Of a stretch of DNA of 64,000 nt, positions 1-7,671 are shown piece after piece. Below the pieces are notes generated by a model. That model had not been told where the DNA came from and did not search any database. It saw only the letters and a program-made list of their open reading frames with translations. Source of the DNA: Clostridia bacterium (GTDB lineage: Bacteria; Bacillota; Clostridia; Oscillospirales; CAG-272); assembly GCA_900769475.1 (NCBI GenBank), contig CAAGGQ010000110.1, forward strand, positions 1 to 64,000, given 5' to 3'. Within the stretch, counting starts at the first letter, position 1, and each line of letters begins with the position of its first letter. The position numbers were made by a program, and so were the translations under genes.

Positions 1-1
1 C

Positions 2-505
2 CTGGAGGACATGGTTCATCCCGAAACCGCCGACTATATTCAAGAGCACCTGCGTTCCTGCCCCTCCTGCCGCGCCGAGCTGGAGGAGTTGAAAAAGGAA
101 GACGCCTGGACCTCGACCCTTCCCTCTCCTTGCGCCGAGGAGGCCAAGCCCCTGCAACGGGTGCTGAAACGGCTGAACCGACAGTTCTATTTCCTATCTT
201 ATGCCGCCCTAATCTTTCTCATGTTCCTGGGCTTTGGCTGGACCGGGGGGGAGCATTTGATGTACAACAGCCTGATCATGCCCCTCGCCGGCATCTTTGG
301 ATACGCGGTGTTCCGCCTGCGAGCCCTGTACAAGGTTCCCCTTCTGTTACTGGCCATCGATCTGTTCGTATGGGCCTTCCGTTTAGTAGCCCTTGACCTG
401 GTTTCCGCCCTCCTGTGGACGGGAATCTACAGCCTTTTCGTATTGGCAGGAATCGCCATTGCCTTCCTCTTGCATTTCGCCTTCCGAAAGGAGAAAAAAC
501 AATGA
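2..505 (+). CDS. Zinc-finger (zf-HC2) anti-sigma-like membrane protein, 5'-truncated
   Basis: The window opens inside this gene: the frame is open to base 2 and continues into a zf-HC2 signature (HLRSCPSCRAEL) that normally sits about 30 residues into such proteins, so the ATG at 11 is internal and the true start lies upstream. The Cys-x2-Cys motif is followed by a charged linker and then about four hydrophobic segments (from FLSYAALIFLMFLGF onward). Proteins of this layout are usually anti-sigma factors encoded just after an ECF sigma gene, which would be off the left edge; that partner is inferred, not seen. The stop overlaps the next ATG (ATGA), so it is translationally coupled to the YfjL-like gene. 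The family call is fairly secure; the sigma-factor role is inference. Confidence 0.7.
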   Translation: MEDMVHPETADYIQEHLRSCPSCRAELEELKKEDAWTSTLPSPCAEEAKPLQRVLKRLNRQFYFLSYAALIFLMFLGFGWTGGEHLMYNSLIMPLAGIFGYAVFRLRALYKVPLLLLAIDLFVWAFRLVALDLVSALLWTGIYSLFVLAGIAIAFLLHFAFRKEKKQ

Positions 506-1305
506 AACAAAGAGCAATGAAAATCACGGCCTTCGTTATCGCTCTGGGACTGATCCTCGGAATCGGGCTGTTTGCCAATCATCTCATGGGAAATCCAATT
601 TCTAAGGCTTTGGCATCCCGTACCGCACAACGGCATTTGGAAAGTAACTACTCGAAGCAAGGCTACCTTTTGGAGAAGATCACCTTTAAAAACGGATATT
701 ATTGCGCATACGTATCCTCACCATGTGCTAATCCCGACCGCTTCCTGCTTTTCCTGGAGATGGACGGCGATCTGCACTTTGACACCTACGAAGTCTGCAA
801 GAAAAAGGGCTGCTCTATCCAAGGACTGTATTATGAAATGCAATACAAAGACGCAGTGGAAGCCATTTTGAACAGCAAAACCTTCCCCTACGATTGCCAC
901 TTTGGCACGGGAGATCTGGGGTGGGTGAGTATTACGCATCAAGAAAGCAATCCCTCCTACGCCATTGTGATCGACAACTCCCTCGACTCCCATCTTTACA
1001 CGCTGACAGATCTTGAGAAGCAAACCGGAAAGCTGATCCTTCACCTGCGGTCGGAGGAGGTATCGGTGGAGCAGTTTGCCAAGATCCTCTTGGATGTGCG
1101 CCACATTTTTGAGGAAACAGAAACACATTTTTATTGGATCGACTGCATTCTGGAATCCTCATCCTCCACTGCGGAAGAACGCCTGGAAATCATGGACTTT
1201 CCACGTGCCGACATCTACGAGGAGGGTCTGACCGAGCGCGTCCGCGCCGCCAACGAGGCCATCCGTGCCTATCACGCCGCACAAGATGCAGAAAATCAAG
1301 AATAA
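502..1305 (+). CDS. YfjL-like membrane-anchored protein, copy 1
   Basis: A 267-residue protein with one N-terminal transmembrane or signal-anchor segment (about residues 7-25) and a long soluble part predicted to be outside the cell. Start chosen at 502 because AAAGGAGA lies just upstream and it overlaps the previous stop; an in-frame extension to 415 has no ribosome site. The segment MGNPISKALASRTAQRHLE resembles the N-terminal domain of YfjL-type Firmicute proteins of unknown function; this recognition is from memory of the family. The next gene is a clear paralogue: both share N-P-[IL]-S-K, a middle FPY motif, and near-identical C-termini (LTERVRAANEA followed by AYHAAQD). It probably forms one transcript with the zf-HC2 protein, suggesting an envelope-stress or signalling setting. 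Function unknown. Confidence 0.7.
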   Translation: MKQRAMKITAFVIALGLILGIGLFANHLMGNPISKALASRTAQRHLESNYSKQGYLLEKITFKNGYYCAYVSSPCANPDRFLLFLEMDGDLHFDTYEVCKKKGCSIQGLYYEMQYKDAVEAILNSKTFPYDCHFGTGDLGWVSITHQESNPSYAIVIDNSLDSHLYTLTDLEKQTGKLILHLRSEEVSVEQFAKILLDVRHIFEETETHFYWIDCILESSSSTAEERLEIMDFPRADIYEEGLTERVRAANEAIRAYHAAQDAENQE

Positions 1306-1336
1306 ATCATTTCGCTTTCCGAAAGGAGAAGAATCC

Positions 1337-2161
1337 ATGAAAAAACGCATTCTAAAAATATCCGCTTTCACGATAGCGCTGCTCCTGATCGTTGCCGTGG
1401 GATGGTTTGCCAATGCTTTGGTTGGAAATCCTCTCTCCAAGTGGATGGCGACCAATACCGCGCAAGCGCATTTGAAAGAGAACTATGGAGATCAGGATTT
1501 TGTGCTTGATAGTGTCACGTTTAACTTTAAATTCGGTTATTATCACGCCCACGTTTCTTCTCCAAGCAGCATGGACAGTCATTTCACGTTGCTCATCGGC
1601 ATGAACGGTCGACTGATCGAGGACACCTACCAAGATCGGGTGATCCACCGTTGGAACACCGCCGACCGCATTGGACGGGAGTATCGCAACGCGGTGGACG
1701 CCGTCCTCAACAGCCCGGCATTCCCCTACCGTGAACACATCGGCTTTGGCGATCTGGCATTTGTTCCAATGGAATACAAGGAGGATCCTTCGTCCCCCTA
1801 TTATGCCATCATCATCGAGCATCTCACCCTGGACGCGTTCTATAACGTCTGCGAGCTTGGGGAAACCGCCGGAAAGCTTACGATCTATTTGGAGGAAGAA
1901 ACGGTTTCCTGCGAGCGTATGGCAGAGATTCTCCTGGATGTGAAGCGTATCTTTGACAATGCCGGTGTAAAATTCTGCGTCTTGGATTTCGTTTTGGAGC
2001 ATCCAAAGTCCGAAGAGGGCCCCCATCCGGACGATCGCCTTGAAATCATGGACTTCCCCTGTGCCGACATCTACGAAGATGGCTTGACCGAGCGCGTCCG
2101 CGCCGCCAACGAGGCCGCCCAAGCCTATCACGCCGCGCAAGATGGGGAGAAAAAAGAATGA
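1337..2161 (+). CDS. YfjL-like membrane-anchored protein, copy 2
   Basis: A 274-residue paralogue of the preceding gene, with an N-terminal hydrophobic anchor (ISAFTIALLLIVAVGWFA) and an extracytoplasmic domain. The ATG at 1337 follows AAAGGAGAAG; a longer in-frame start at 1265 overlaps the upstream gene and lacks a ribosome site. The nucleotide sequence around both start regions (TTCGCTTTCCGAAAGGAGAA and similar) and around both C-termini is nearly the same, so the pair arose by tandem duplication and then diverged in the middle. It likely ends the operon; a terminator hairpin follows within a repeat at 2259-2295. No function is known to me. Confidence 0.7.
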   Translation: MKKRILKISAFTIALLLIVAVGWFANALVGNPLSKWMATNTAQAHLKENYGDQDFVLDSVTFNFKFGYYHAHVSSPSSMDSHFTLLIGMNGRLIEDTYQDRVIHRWNTADRIGREYRNAVDAVLNSPAFPYREHIGFGDLAFVPMEYKEDPSSPYYAIIIEHLTLDAFYNVCELGETAGKLTIYLEEETVSCERMAEILLDVKRIFDNAGVKFCVLDFVLEHPKSEEGPHPDDRLEIMDFPCADIYEDGLTERVRAANEAAQAYHAAQDGEKKE

Positions 2162-2167
2162 ACGCAA

Positions 2168-2320
2168 AAAAATGCCCGGGAGGGTGACCTCCATAAAGCA
2201 GGTTGTTTCCTGCCGATAAATTCATTCCGTAGGGGCGTTCCGTGAACGCTCCCGTGGCAAAAAGGACAGAGAATTTCACGTTCCCTGTCCTTTTTCACAC
2301 TCCTTGCCCCGCAGGGGATA
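2168..2320. repeat. Intergenic repeat family A, copy 1
   Basis: This stretch shares CCATAAAGCAGGTT near its left end and CACACTCCTTGCCCCGC near its right end with 5450-5560, in the same orientation, while the central stem-loop differs in sequence between copies. It also holds a GGGGCGTTC/GAACGCTCCC hairpin. No open frame or terminal inverted repeat with transposase was seen. Confidence 0.6.
2259..2295 (+). terminator. Rho-independent terminator (inside repeat A1)
   Basis: AAAAAGGACAG pairs with CTGTCCTTTTT, giving a strong stem that ends in a T-run. It would stop the zf-HC2/YfjL-like transcript. Confidence 0.7.
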
Positions 2321-2375
2321 TATCACCCTTACGGACGGTCGAAAAAAAAGATGACTCCACCGTAATGGTTGTGGG

Positions 2376-2404
2376 TTGCAAACACGGTCGATTTATGCTA
2401 TAAT
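2376..2404 (+). promoter_or_regulatory. SigA-type promoter of the XRE-ABC operon
   Basis: TTGCAA at 2376-2381 and TATAAT at 2399-2404 with a 17-base spacer, about 30 bases before the GTG start of the regulator. Confidence 0.75.
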
Positions 2405-2433
2405 AGTACCATCCTGTACCGGGAGGTATAACC

Positions 2434-3537
2434 GTGAACGAAAGCATTTCCAAAAATCTCAAGCGGCTTCGAAAAGAACGGTCTCTGACCCAGGAGCAGC
2501 TGGCCGAGGCTCTGGGTGTGACCACCGGGGCGGTCTACAAGTGGGAAAGCGGCAGAAGTCTTCCCGATCTTCCCATGCTTCTGCGCCTGGCCGATCTGTT
2601 CGAGCTTTCGCTGGATGCCCTGGTGGGCTACGGCGTGCAGCACGGCGGGGTGACGGCTCTGGAGGAACGGATCAACGCGCTGCAACGCGAAAAGAAATAC
2701 GATGCGGCCGCGGACGAAGTCGAAAAGGCCCTGTTGCGCTTTCCCAACGATTTCCGCATCGTTTACCGTGCGGGCGAGCTGTACGCCGTGGCCGGGTTAG
2801 AGCTCTCGGATCCTCCCAAAGCCCGCCGCGCCATTGCCCTGCTGGAGCGCGCGATCCTGCTCCTCTCCCAAAACACCGATCCCAAGATCAGCGAGGGTTC
2901 CATCCAAAGAACGGTGGCGGAATGTTATCTTCTTCTCAACAAAACTGAAAAAGCCCTGGAGATCCTGAAAGCTCACAACGTGTGCGGCGTTCACAATCCC
3001 CTGATCGCCTTTTTTTACTCCCAATCCGATCAACCGCTCAAAAACGCCGAGCCCTATCTGACAGATGCCCTGGACGATCTGATTCCCGCCGCCATTCGAA
3101 CTATGCTGGCCTACGCCAATTATTACACAAGGCAAAAACGCTACGCCTCGGCGCGGGATGCCCTCCTGTATTTGATCGGCCTTTTGGAAGGGCTGAAATG
3201 CGATGTGGAGCAGGTGGCCTACGTGGACAAGCTCATTGCGCCCTGCTATTCGGATTGTGCCTGCACCTCTTGGCTGCTGGGAGAACACGAGCGCGTAGAG
3301 ACCTTCCTGCGTCAAGCCGCTCACGTGGCGCATCGCTATGACGCCGCGCCCCTTTGCAGCATAGAGAACCTCAAATTTCGCGTTGCAGACCGCTCCAACA
3401 CCACGTTCTACGATGATCTTGGAGAATCCGCCGTAGCCGCGGTGGAAAAACAGCTTACGCAAAGCGACGGCAACCGCGAGATCTTTGCCCTCTGGAAGCA
3501 GATCCTTGCCCGGGAAAGAAAGGAGTATAGAATATGA
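2434..3537 (+). CDS. XRE-family transcriptional regulator with TPR-like C-terminus
   Basis: A 367-residue cytoplasmic regulator. Residues about 5-60 form a Cro/C1 helix-turn-helix (LTQEQLAEALGVTTGAVYKW). The remainder is helical and reads as degenerate tetratricopeptide repeats (for example ALLRFPNDFRIVYRAGELYA), as in peptide- or ligand-responsive XRE-TPR regulators. The start is a GTG at 2434, supported by GGGAGGT seven bases upstream and the promoter at 2376-2404. The stop overlaps the ATG of the ABC exporter, so the regulator is translationally coupled to a transporter and probably controls it. The ligand is unknown. Confidence 0.85.
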   Translation: MNESISKNLKRLRKERSLTQEQLAEALGVTTGAVYKWESGRSLPDLPMLLRLADLFELSLDALVGYGVQHGGVTALEERINALQREKKYDAAADEVEKALLRFPNDFRIVYRAGELYAVAGLELSDPPKARRAIALLERAILLLSQNTDPKISEGSIQRTVAECYLLLNKTEKALEILKAHNVCGVHNPLIAFFYSQSDQPLKNAEPYLTDALDDLIPAAIRTMLAYANYYTRQKRYASARDALLYLIGLLEGLKCDVEQVAYVDKLIAPCYSDCACTSWLLGEHERVETFLRQAAHVAHRYDAAPLCSIENLKFRVADRSNTTFYDDLGESAVAAVEKQLTQSDGNREIFALWKQILARERKEYRI

Positions 3538-5252
3538 AAAACGGAGAAATCGATATTCGTCCGTATACCAGACAATTTTACAAAGGAAACGTTCTCTGTT
3601 TCCTTTTCGCCTTGTGTGAAACCCTACTTATGTCCATCGGTGCATTGCTCGTTTCCTGGCTGATGCAACAGTTGATCGACCTGATCGGCGGCTATGAGAT
3701 TGGGTTTACACTGCCTCAGCTTACCGTCATCACCTTGGTGCTGATCGGGGGCACGGCCATCACCTATATGATCTCTTACTCCTCCAAGCCAAAATTTATC
3801 ACACGGGGAATTTCCGGATATAAGGAATATGTGTTTGGGGAGCTCACAAAGAAGAACATCTCCGCCTTTTCCGGGGAAAATACCTCCACCTATATTTCCG
3901 CGCTCACCAATGATATTTCGGTAATCGAACAGGGCTATTTGCGAGTTCCCTTCTCCATAGCAGAGAGCCTGCTTCCCTTTCTCGGCGCCCTGGGATTGAT
4001 GATTTGGTATAGCCCCCTGCTCACGTTGATTGCCATCGGTCTTTCCCTGCTTCCCCTGATCGCCGCCATTCTGACGGGCAACAAGGTTGCAGAGGAAGAG
4101 AAGAAGGTGTCCGATCGCAACGAGGCCTACACCTCCACGTTAAGGGATAGCCTAAGCGGATTCTCGGTGGTCAAAGCCTTTCGGGCAGAAGCCCAGATGC
4201 TTCGCATTTTCAAAGAAAACGTACGGGAGCTGGCAAAGGCACAATGCGGAAAACAGAAAATGAATATTCTCGTTGAGATGTTCGGTTCGGTTGCCGGAAT
4301 CACGGCACAGCTGGGAGTGTTTCTCTTTGGTGCGTATCTTGCCATGTCCGGAAAAGGCATTACGGCGGGTACCACGTTGATCTTCGTTCAGCTAATGAAT
4401 TACGTCCTCAGCCCCATCGGCACGATCCCCACTTGCATTGCAGAACGAAAAGCGGCCAAGGCTTTGATTCAAAAAATAGCGATTGCCCTCAATGCCAACG
4501 TCAGGGAGGAAGGCAACACCGAATACAAGGAGCTGGCGCATGGCATCACCGTAAGGGATCTTTCTTTTGGCTACGAACCCGAACAGCAGGTCCTTAAAAA
4601 CCTTAACTGCCGGTTTGAGCTTGGGAAAAAGTACGCCATCGTTGGTGCATCGGGGAGTGGAAAATCAACTCTACTCCATCTGCTGATGGCGTCGTATCCC
4701 AATTACAACGGAAAGATCTACTATGACGATACCGAGCTGCGAGAGATCCGCAGCAGTCATCTGTACGAGATGGAAAGCATCATTCAGCAGAACGTGTTCG
4801 TTTTCAACGCCACGATCAAGGAGAATATCACCATGTTCCGCGAGTTCTCCGAGGAGGAGATCCACGAGGCCATTCGTCTTTCCGGTCTTTCCGCATTGAT
4901 CGAGGAAAAGGGCGCCGATTATTTATGCGGGGAAAACGGAAGCGGCCTTTCGGGAGGAGAAAAGCAACGCATTTCCATTGCGCGAAGCCTGCTGCAAAGA
5001 TCCCGGGTGCTCCTGGTAGATGAGGCCACCGCCGCCCTGGACCGCGAAACCGCGTACCAGGTATCCAACGCGATCCTTCACCTGGACGGGATCACCGCCA
5101 TCGTGGTGACTCATTCCCTGGACGAGGGGCTCCTGCGGCAATACGACGCCATCCTCACCCTAAAGAACGGAACGGTTTTGGAAAGCGGAAGCTTTGACGA
5201 GCTGATCGCGAAAAAGGGCTATTTTTATTCCCTGTTCACCGTAGCACAATGA
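3534..5252 (+). CDS. ABC exporter, fused permease and ATPase
   Basis: A 572-residue half-transporter of the type that dimerises for export of drugs, peptides or lipids. The N-terminal 310 residues carry about six membrane spans; the C-terminal ATPase has Walker A GASGSGKST (residues 371-379), the ABC signature LSGGEKQR, Walker B VLLVDEATAALD and an H-loop VVTHS. Length and order match the ABCB-type exporters. The start overlaps the XRE-TPR regulator by four bases (ATGA), arguing for one operon and regulator-controlled expression. No peptide-cleaving domain is fused and no bacteriocin precursor is nearby, so the substrate cannot be stated. No clear terminator follows; the next 445 bases are repeats. 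Confidence 0.9.
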   Translation: MKNGEIDIRPYTRQFYKGNVLCFLFALCETLLMSIGALLVSWLMQQLIDLIGGYEIGFTLPQLTVITLVLIGGTAITYMISYSSKPKFITRGISGYKEYVFGELTKKNISAFSGENTSTYISALTNDISVIEQGYLRVPFSIAESLLPFLGALGLMIWYSPLLTLIAIGLSLLPLIAAILTGNKVAEEEKKVSDRNEAYTSTLRDSLSGFSVVKAFRAEAQMLRIFKENVRELAKAQCGKQKMNILVEMFGSVAGITAQLGVFLFGAYLAMSGKGITAGTTLIFVQLMNYVLSPIGTIPTCIAERKAAKALIQKIAIALNANVREEGNTEYKELAHGITVRDLSFGYEPEQQVLKNLNCRFELGKKYAIVGASGSGKSTLLHLLMASYPNYNGKIYYDDTELREIRSSHLYEMESIIQQNVFVFNATIKENITMFREFSEEEIHEAIRLSGLSALIEEKGADYLCGENGSGLSGGEKQRISIARSLLQRSRVLLVDEATAALDRETAYQVSNAILHLDGITAIVVTHSLDEGLLRQYDAILTLKNGTVLESGSFDELIAKKGYFYSLFTVAQ

Positions 5253-5449
5253 GAAAATCAACGGAAGCCAAACCTTCAAGAAAGCGCATCATACCGTCTT
5301 TTAGAGCCTCCCATCGGAGAGTCTGAACTCAAGCGTGCGCAGCTGTGCAATAAGATTCCCTTCTGCCTCCTGCCGCGCGCTATGGCATAATCCTCGCAAG
5401 CTCGGATTTGCAGAGCTCGACTCGTGAAAAATCATCAAACAACAGAAAA

Positions 5450-5560
5450 AGGATCGCCAAGGGGTGTCTTCCATAAAGCAGGTTTTACCTACCGAAAAAA
5501 GCAAAAGGAGTACGGACAATTTGTTCGTACTCCTTTTCACACTCCTTGCCCCGCAAGGTA
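5450..5560. repeat. Intergenic repeat family A, copy 2
   Basis: Second copy of the element at 2168-2320, with the same CCATAAAGCAGGTT and CACACTCCTTGCCCCGC ends and a different central hairpin (AAAAGGAGTACG/CGTACTCCTTTT, 5503-5537) that could also terminate the ABC transcript. From 5253 to 5450 I see no gene. Confidence 0.6.
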
Positions 5561-5600
5561 TAGTGTGTTACACCTTTTTGGTGTACTGTCGGGCAGTGAT

Positions 5601-5697
5601 AAGCCTCCCTTGTGTAAAGGGAGGTGGCTCGCGTAAGCGAGTCGGAGGGATTGTAAAAGTAAAAACTTCATCGTAAGACAATCCCTCAGTCACCTTT
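5601..5697. repeat. Palindromic repeat family B, copy 1
   Basis: A cluster of nested inverted repeats: CCTCCCTTGTGTAAAGGGAGG (5604-5624 or so), GGCTCGCGTAAGCGAGTC, and an outer GGATTGT...ACAATCC pair. It belongs to a REP-like class common between genes of gut Clostridia. It ends exactly where the next weak ORF begins, so the element supplies or replaced that gene's 5' end. Confidence 0.55.
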
Positions 5698-5919
5698 ATG
5701 GGTATACGTGGGATTGCGAATGTAGGCAGTATCATCGAGAATGACGGCGAGGAATCCGAGGAAGAAAAGCGTGAGCGAGAAGCAAGACACGCAGGAGAAG
5801 CGGTGGGAGTTCTCGTGGGTGGTGCTATCGGCTTTGCCATTGGACTGACCGAAAAGAAACCTACTCCGACGGATGACGTTGACGATGGTGAGGAGCAAGG
5901 CATGGGAATGACGATGTGA
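5698..5919 (+). CDS. Small hypothetical protein with Gly-rich segment
   Basis: A possible 73-residue protein: a very acidic and charged N-terminal half (EESEEEKREREARHAGEA), one glycine-rich hydrophobic segment (VGVLVGGAIGFAIGL) that could be a membrane helix, and an acidic tail. No ribosome site precedes the ATG at 5698, which lies at the edge of a palindromic repeat, so the real 5' end may have been lost to the repeat. It runs directly into the next gene. I do not recognise the family. It may be a remnant rather than a working gene. Confidence 0.35.
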   Translation: MGIRGIANVGSIIENDGEESEEEKREREARHAGEAVGVLVGGAIGFAIGLTEKKPTPTDDVDDGEEQGMGMTM

Positions 5920-5933
5920 GAAAGGATGAGGAT

Positions 5934-6347
5934 ATGACTTGGAAAAAGTTTTGGAAGCGAGTCAACGCTCTGCTTCACGATAACCGCACGGTGCTTCGTG
6001 AGGGTGAGGACATCGAGGACTGGGAAGAAGTTCAGCGCAAGCAACGTGAGATAGAAGCGGAAAGGCAGAGGAAAGAACAAGAGATTCTCGCTACGTGGTT
6101 TCTCCGCGAGGAATATCTCAATGCAGGTTGGTTCAAACGATTCCTCCTTCGCCTTGAATTTCTTTTCCGTGATACGCGCGGAGAGAGTCACATTCCACAG
6201 ATACCGGAACACATCCGCATGGAGATTGCTCGTTGCCTTTTGCCCGATATCGTTGCTTACTTTGAATCCGAGCAGGGGCAGAGAGAGTTTGCGGAATGGC
6301 AAGCACAGCAAGAGGCTGATAAAAAGGAAAAGAGCGAGGTCGCGTGA
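5934..6347 (+). CDS. Hypothetical charged helical protein
   Basis: A 137-residue protein starting at the ATG at 5934, chosen because AAAGGATGAGG lies just upstream; a GTG at 5916 overlapping the previous stop is possible. The centre (about residues 25-55) is a continuous charged helix rich in Glu, Arg, Gln and Lys that should form a coiled coil, followed by an aromatic stretch (WFKRFLLRLEFLF). It is poorer in G+C than its neighbours and has no recognised domain. A large open frame on the opposite strand here is a by-product of its codon pattern. It may be a two-gene unit with the preceding small ORF. Confidence 0.5.
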   Translation: MTWKKFWKRVNALLHDNRTVLREGEDIEDWEEVQRKQREIEAERQRKEQEILATWFLREEYLNAGWFKRFLLRLEFLFRDTRGESHIPQIPEHIRMEIARCLLPDIVAYFESEQGQREFAEWQAQQEADKKEKSEVA

Positions 6348-6387
6348 CCTCGCTCCTAAACAGCGTCAGATTTTAAGTTTAATAGTA

Positions 6388-6436
6388 AAAAACAAATCCG
6401 AACCAATTTCGATTTACGAAATAGTTCGGATTTGTT
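6388..6436 (-). terminator. Terminator of tRNA-Lys
   Basis: On the minus strand AACAAATCCGAAC pairs with GTTCGGATTTGTT and is followed by a T-run, immediately downstream of the tRNA. Confidence 0.8.
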
Positions 6437-6441
6437 ACGTT

Positions 6442-6517
6442 TGGTGACCCATCGGAGAGTCGAACTCCGGACACCATGATTAAAAGTCATGTGCTCTGCC
6501 ATCTGAGCTAATGGGTC
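6442..6517 (-). tRNA. tRNA-Lys (anticodon UUU)
   Basis: Read on the minus strand the gene begins GACCCAT, pairs with ATGGGTC at its 3' end, has discriminator A and an encoded CCA (76 bases). The D arm (GCTCAG...), anticodon stem CATGA/TCATG with loop CTTTTAA (anticodon TTT) and T arm (CCGGAGTTCGACTCTCCG) are all intact. Confidence 0.95.
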
Positions 6518-6546
6518 ATTTGGCAAGCTTTTAGGCTTACCAAATT

Positions 6547-6575
6547 ATTATAGCATATTTGCCTCGGTTTGTCAA
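6547..6575 (-). promoter_or_regulatory. Promoter of tRNA-Lys
   Basis: Minus-strand TTGACA (complement of 6570-6575) and TATAAT (complement of 6547-6552) with a 17-base spacer, about 30 bases before the tRNA. Confidence 0.9.
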
Positions 6576-6647
6576 TATTTTTCCAATCGGCAAAATGACG
6601 AAAACAAGGTCTTCTTCATTTTCTTATTTTGTGCAGGTTCTCCAGGA

Positions 6648-7166
6648 TTATTCCATGACCTTGCGGCGCACGTCGGCGGCCAGCTTCTCGATATTTTCAG
6701 GCAAAATTCCGGGCATGGAAGGCGTATATTCCCCATCCTCGATATCGCTCTCCGCAATGGCAGAACGGATCGACTTTACCAGCATTTTCTCCACGAAAGG
6801 AAGTCCGTCGGTACGCAGGGAACCGCCAAAATACACGGTGGCAAAGGCGTGTTGGCGCAGCGTTTTAGGGAACAGCACCTCGCTGTAATACTCGTTCTCA
6901 TGGGTCAGACCACAGCAAAAGAAGAGGGCCAGCGGACGCTTAAGCAGCTCCTCCCCCTGAGTCTTGAACAGCCTTCGGAGGCTCTTTTGCAGCCGACCGA
7001 AGCGCACGCAACCGCCCAGAATACAAAGATCGTATTCCGATACCTGCACGTCGTGGGCATTGAGATCCACCGCCTCCACGGCCACGTGCCCCATGGCGCG
7101 TTCAAAGCGCTCCACGCACTCCTTGGTGGTGCCGTTTTTGCCGGCGTAGGCAATTAAAATCTTCAT
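6648..7166 (-). CDS. Flavodoxin-domain protein
   Basis: A 172-residue protein opening with a flavodoxin-type FMN-binding loop (ILIAYAGKNGTTKECVE), followed by a conserved LGGCVRFG segment. The layout resembles the flavodoxin-like family that includes HemG-type protoporphyrinogen oxidases, but many members have unknown partners, so only an FMN-dependent electron-transfer role is proposed. The ATG is preceded by GGGGGGAAAGGA. It lies alone, downstream of the small membrane-protein gene, whose terminator separates the two. No haem genes are nearby. Confidence 0.7.
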   Translation of the reverse strand: MKILIAYAGKNGTTKECVERFERAMGHVAVEAVDLNAHDVQVSEYDLCILGGCVRFGRLQKSLRRLFKTQGEELLKRPLALFFCCGLTHENEYYSEVLFPKTLRQHAFATVYFGGSLRTDGLPFVEKMLVKSIRSAIAESDIEDGEYTPSMPGILPENIEKLAADVRRKVME

Positions 7167-7186
7167 TCCTTTCCCCCCTTTTAGAG

Positions 7187-7216
7187 AAAACGACCGCTCT
7201 GCAACACAGAACGGTC
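7187..7216 (-). terminator. Terminator of the small membrane-protein gene
   Basis: On the minus strand GACCG-TTCTG and CAGAG-CGGTC pair and are followed by GTTTTCT. Confidence 0.7.
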
Positions 7217-7250
7217 ATTTCTTTTCCAAATGTCAAAGTATCTCCAGAAA

Positions 7251-7496
7251 TTAGTCAGCCAGAATGCTGATCTTGTTGCTGGTGATCTCGGTTACCAGGT
7301 CAAGAACCCAGAAAACGAAGCTGATGGGGGGAATGACAGCCAGGATGCCAACGATCAGAGTAACAATATTCTTGGTCTCTACGAAACGAAGAATTCTGTA
7401 AATGCCGCCAACGATAGCGCCCAGGAGGATCTGCAGGATCACTTTTACGATCTTGGGAAGAGCTTCGTATGCGCCGGTAATGCTGTTGTTTGCCAT
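7251..7496 (-). CDS. Small membrane protein
   Basis: An 81-residue protein with two hydrophobic stretches (VKVILQILLGAIVGGIYRIL and IVTLIVGILAVIPPISFVFW) separated by a short charged turn, so probably a two-span hairpin in the membrane. It has its own promoter (7545-7573), an AGGAGA ribosome site and its own terminator, which together show a genuine single-gene transcript. The overall pattern (MANNS... to SNKISILAD) is a conserved clostridial small-protein type whose function I do not know. Confidence 0.7.
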   Translation of the reverse strand: MANNSITGAYEALPKIVKVILQILLGAIVGGIYRILRFVETKNIVTLIVGILAVIPPISFVFWVLDLVTEITSNKISILAD

Positions 7497-7544
7497 GTTC
7501 GTATCTCCTATCTATGTATTTGTGAAACGATATTCACAATAAGT

Positions 7545-7573
7545 AGTATAGCATACTTCTCCGCAAAAGTCAA
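7545..7573 (-). promoter_or_regulatory. Promoter of the small membrane-protein gene
   Basis: Minus-strand TTGACT (7568-7573) and TATACT (7545-7550), spacer 17. Confidence 0.8.
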
Positions 7574-7671
7574 CAAGAAATTCACAATTTGGCCAAGCTT
7601 TTGTAAAAGGAACTCATTTTTGATTGCATCTTAAACTCCCTCAGATCCGGGGGCTGATATTCGTTCCGTTT

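Noticed and set aside
5253..5697. CRISPR array or attachment site in the repeat-rich gap
   Set aside because: Repeats are two unrelated palindromic elements without regular spacing, and no integrase or cas gene is in the window.
5568..6311. A 247-codon minus-strand frame over the two small hypothetical genes
   Set aside because: It starts in one gene's end and runs into a palindromic repeat, has no ribosome site, and its Ser/Pro-rich translation matches the antisense of a charged helical protein.
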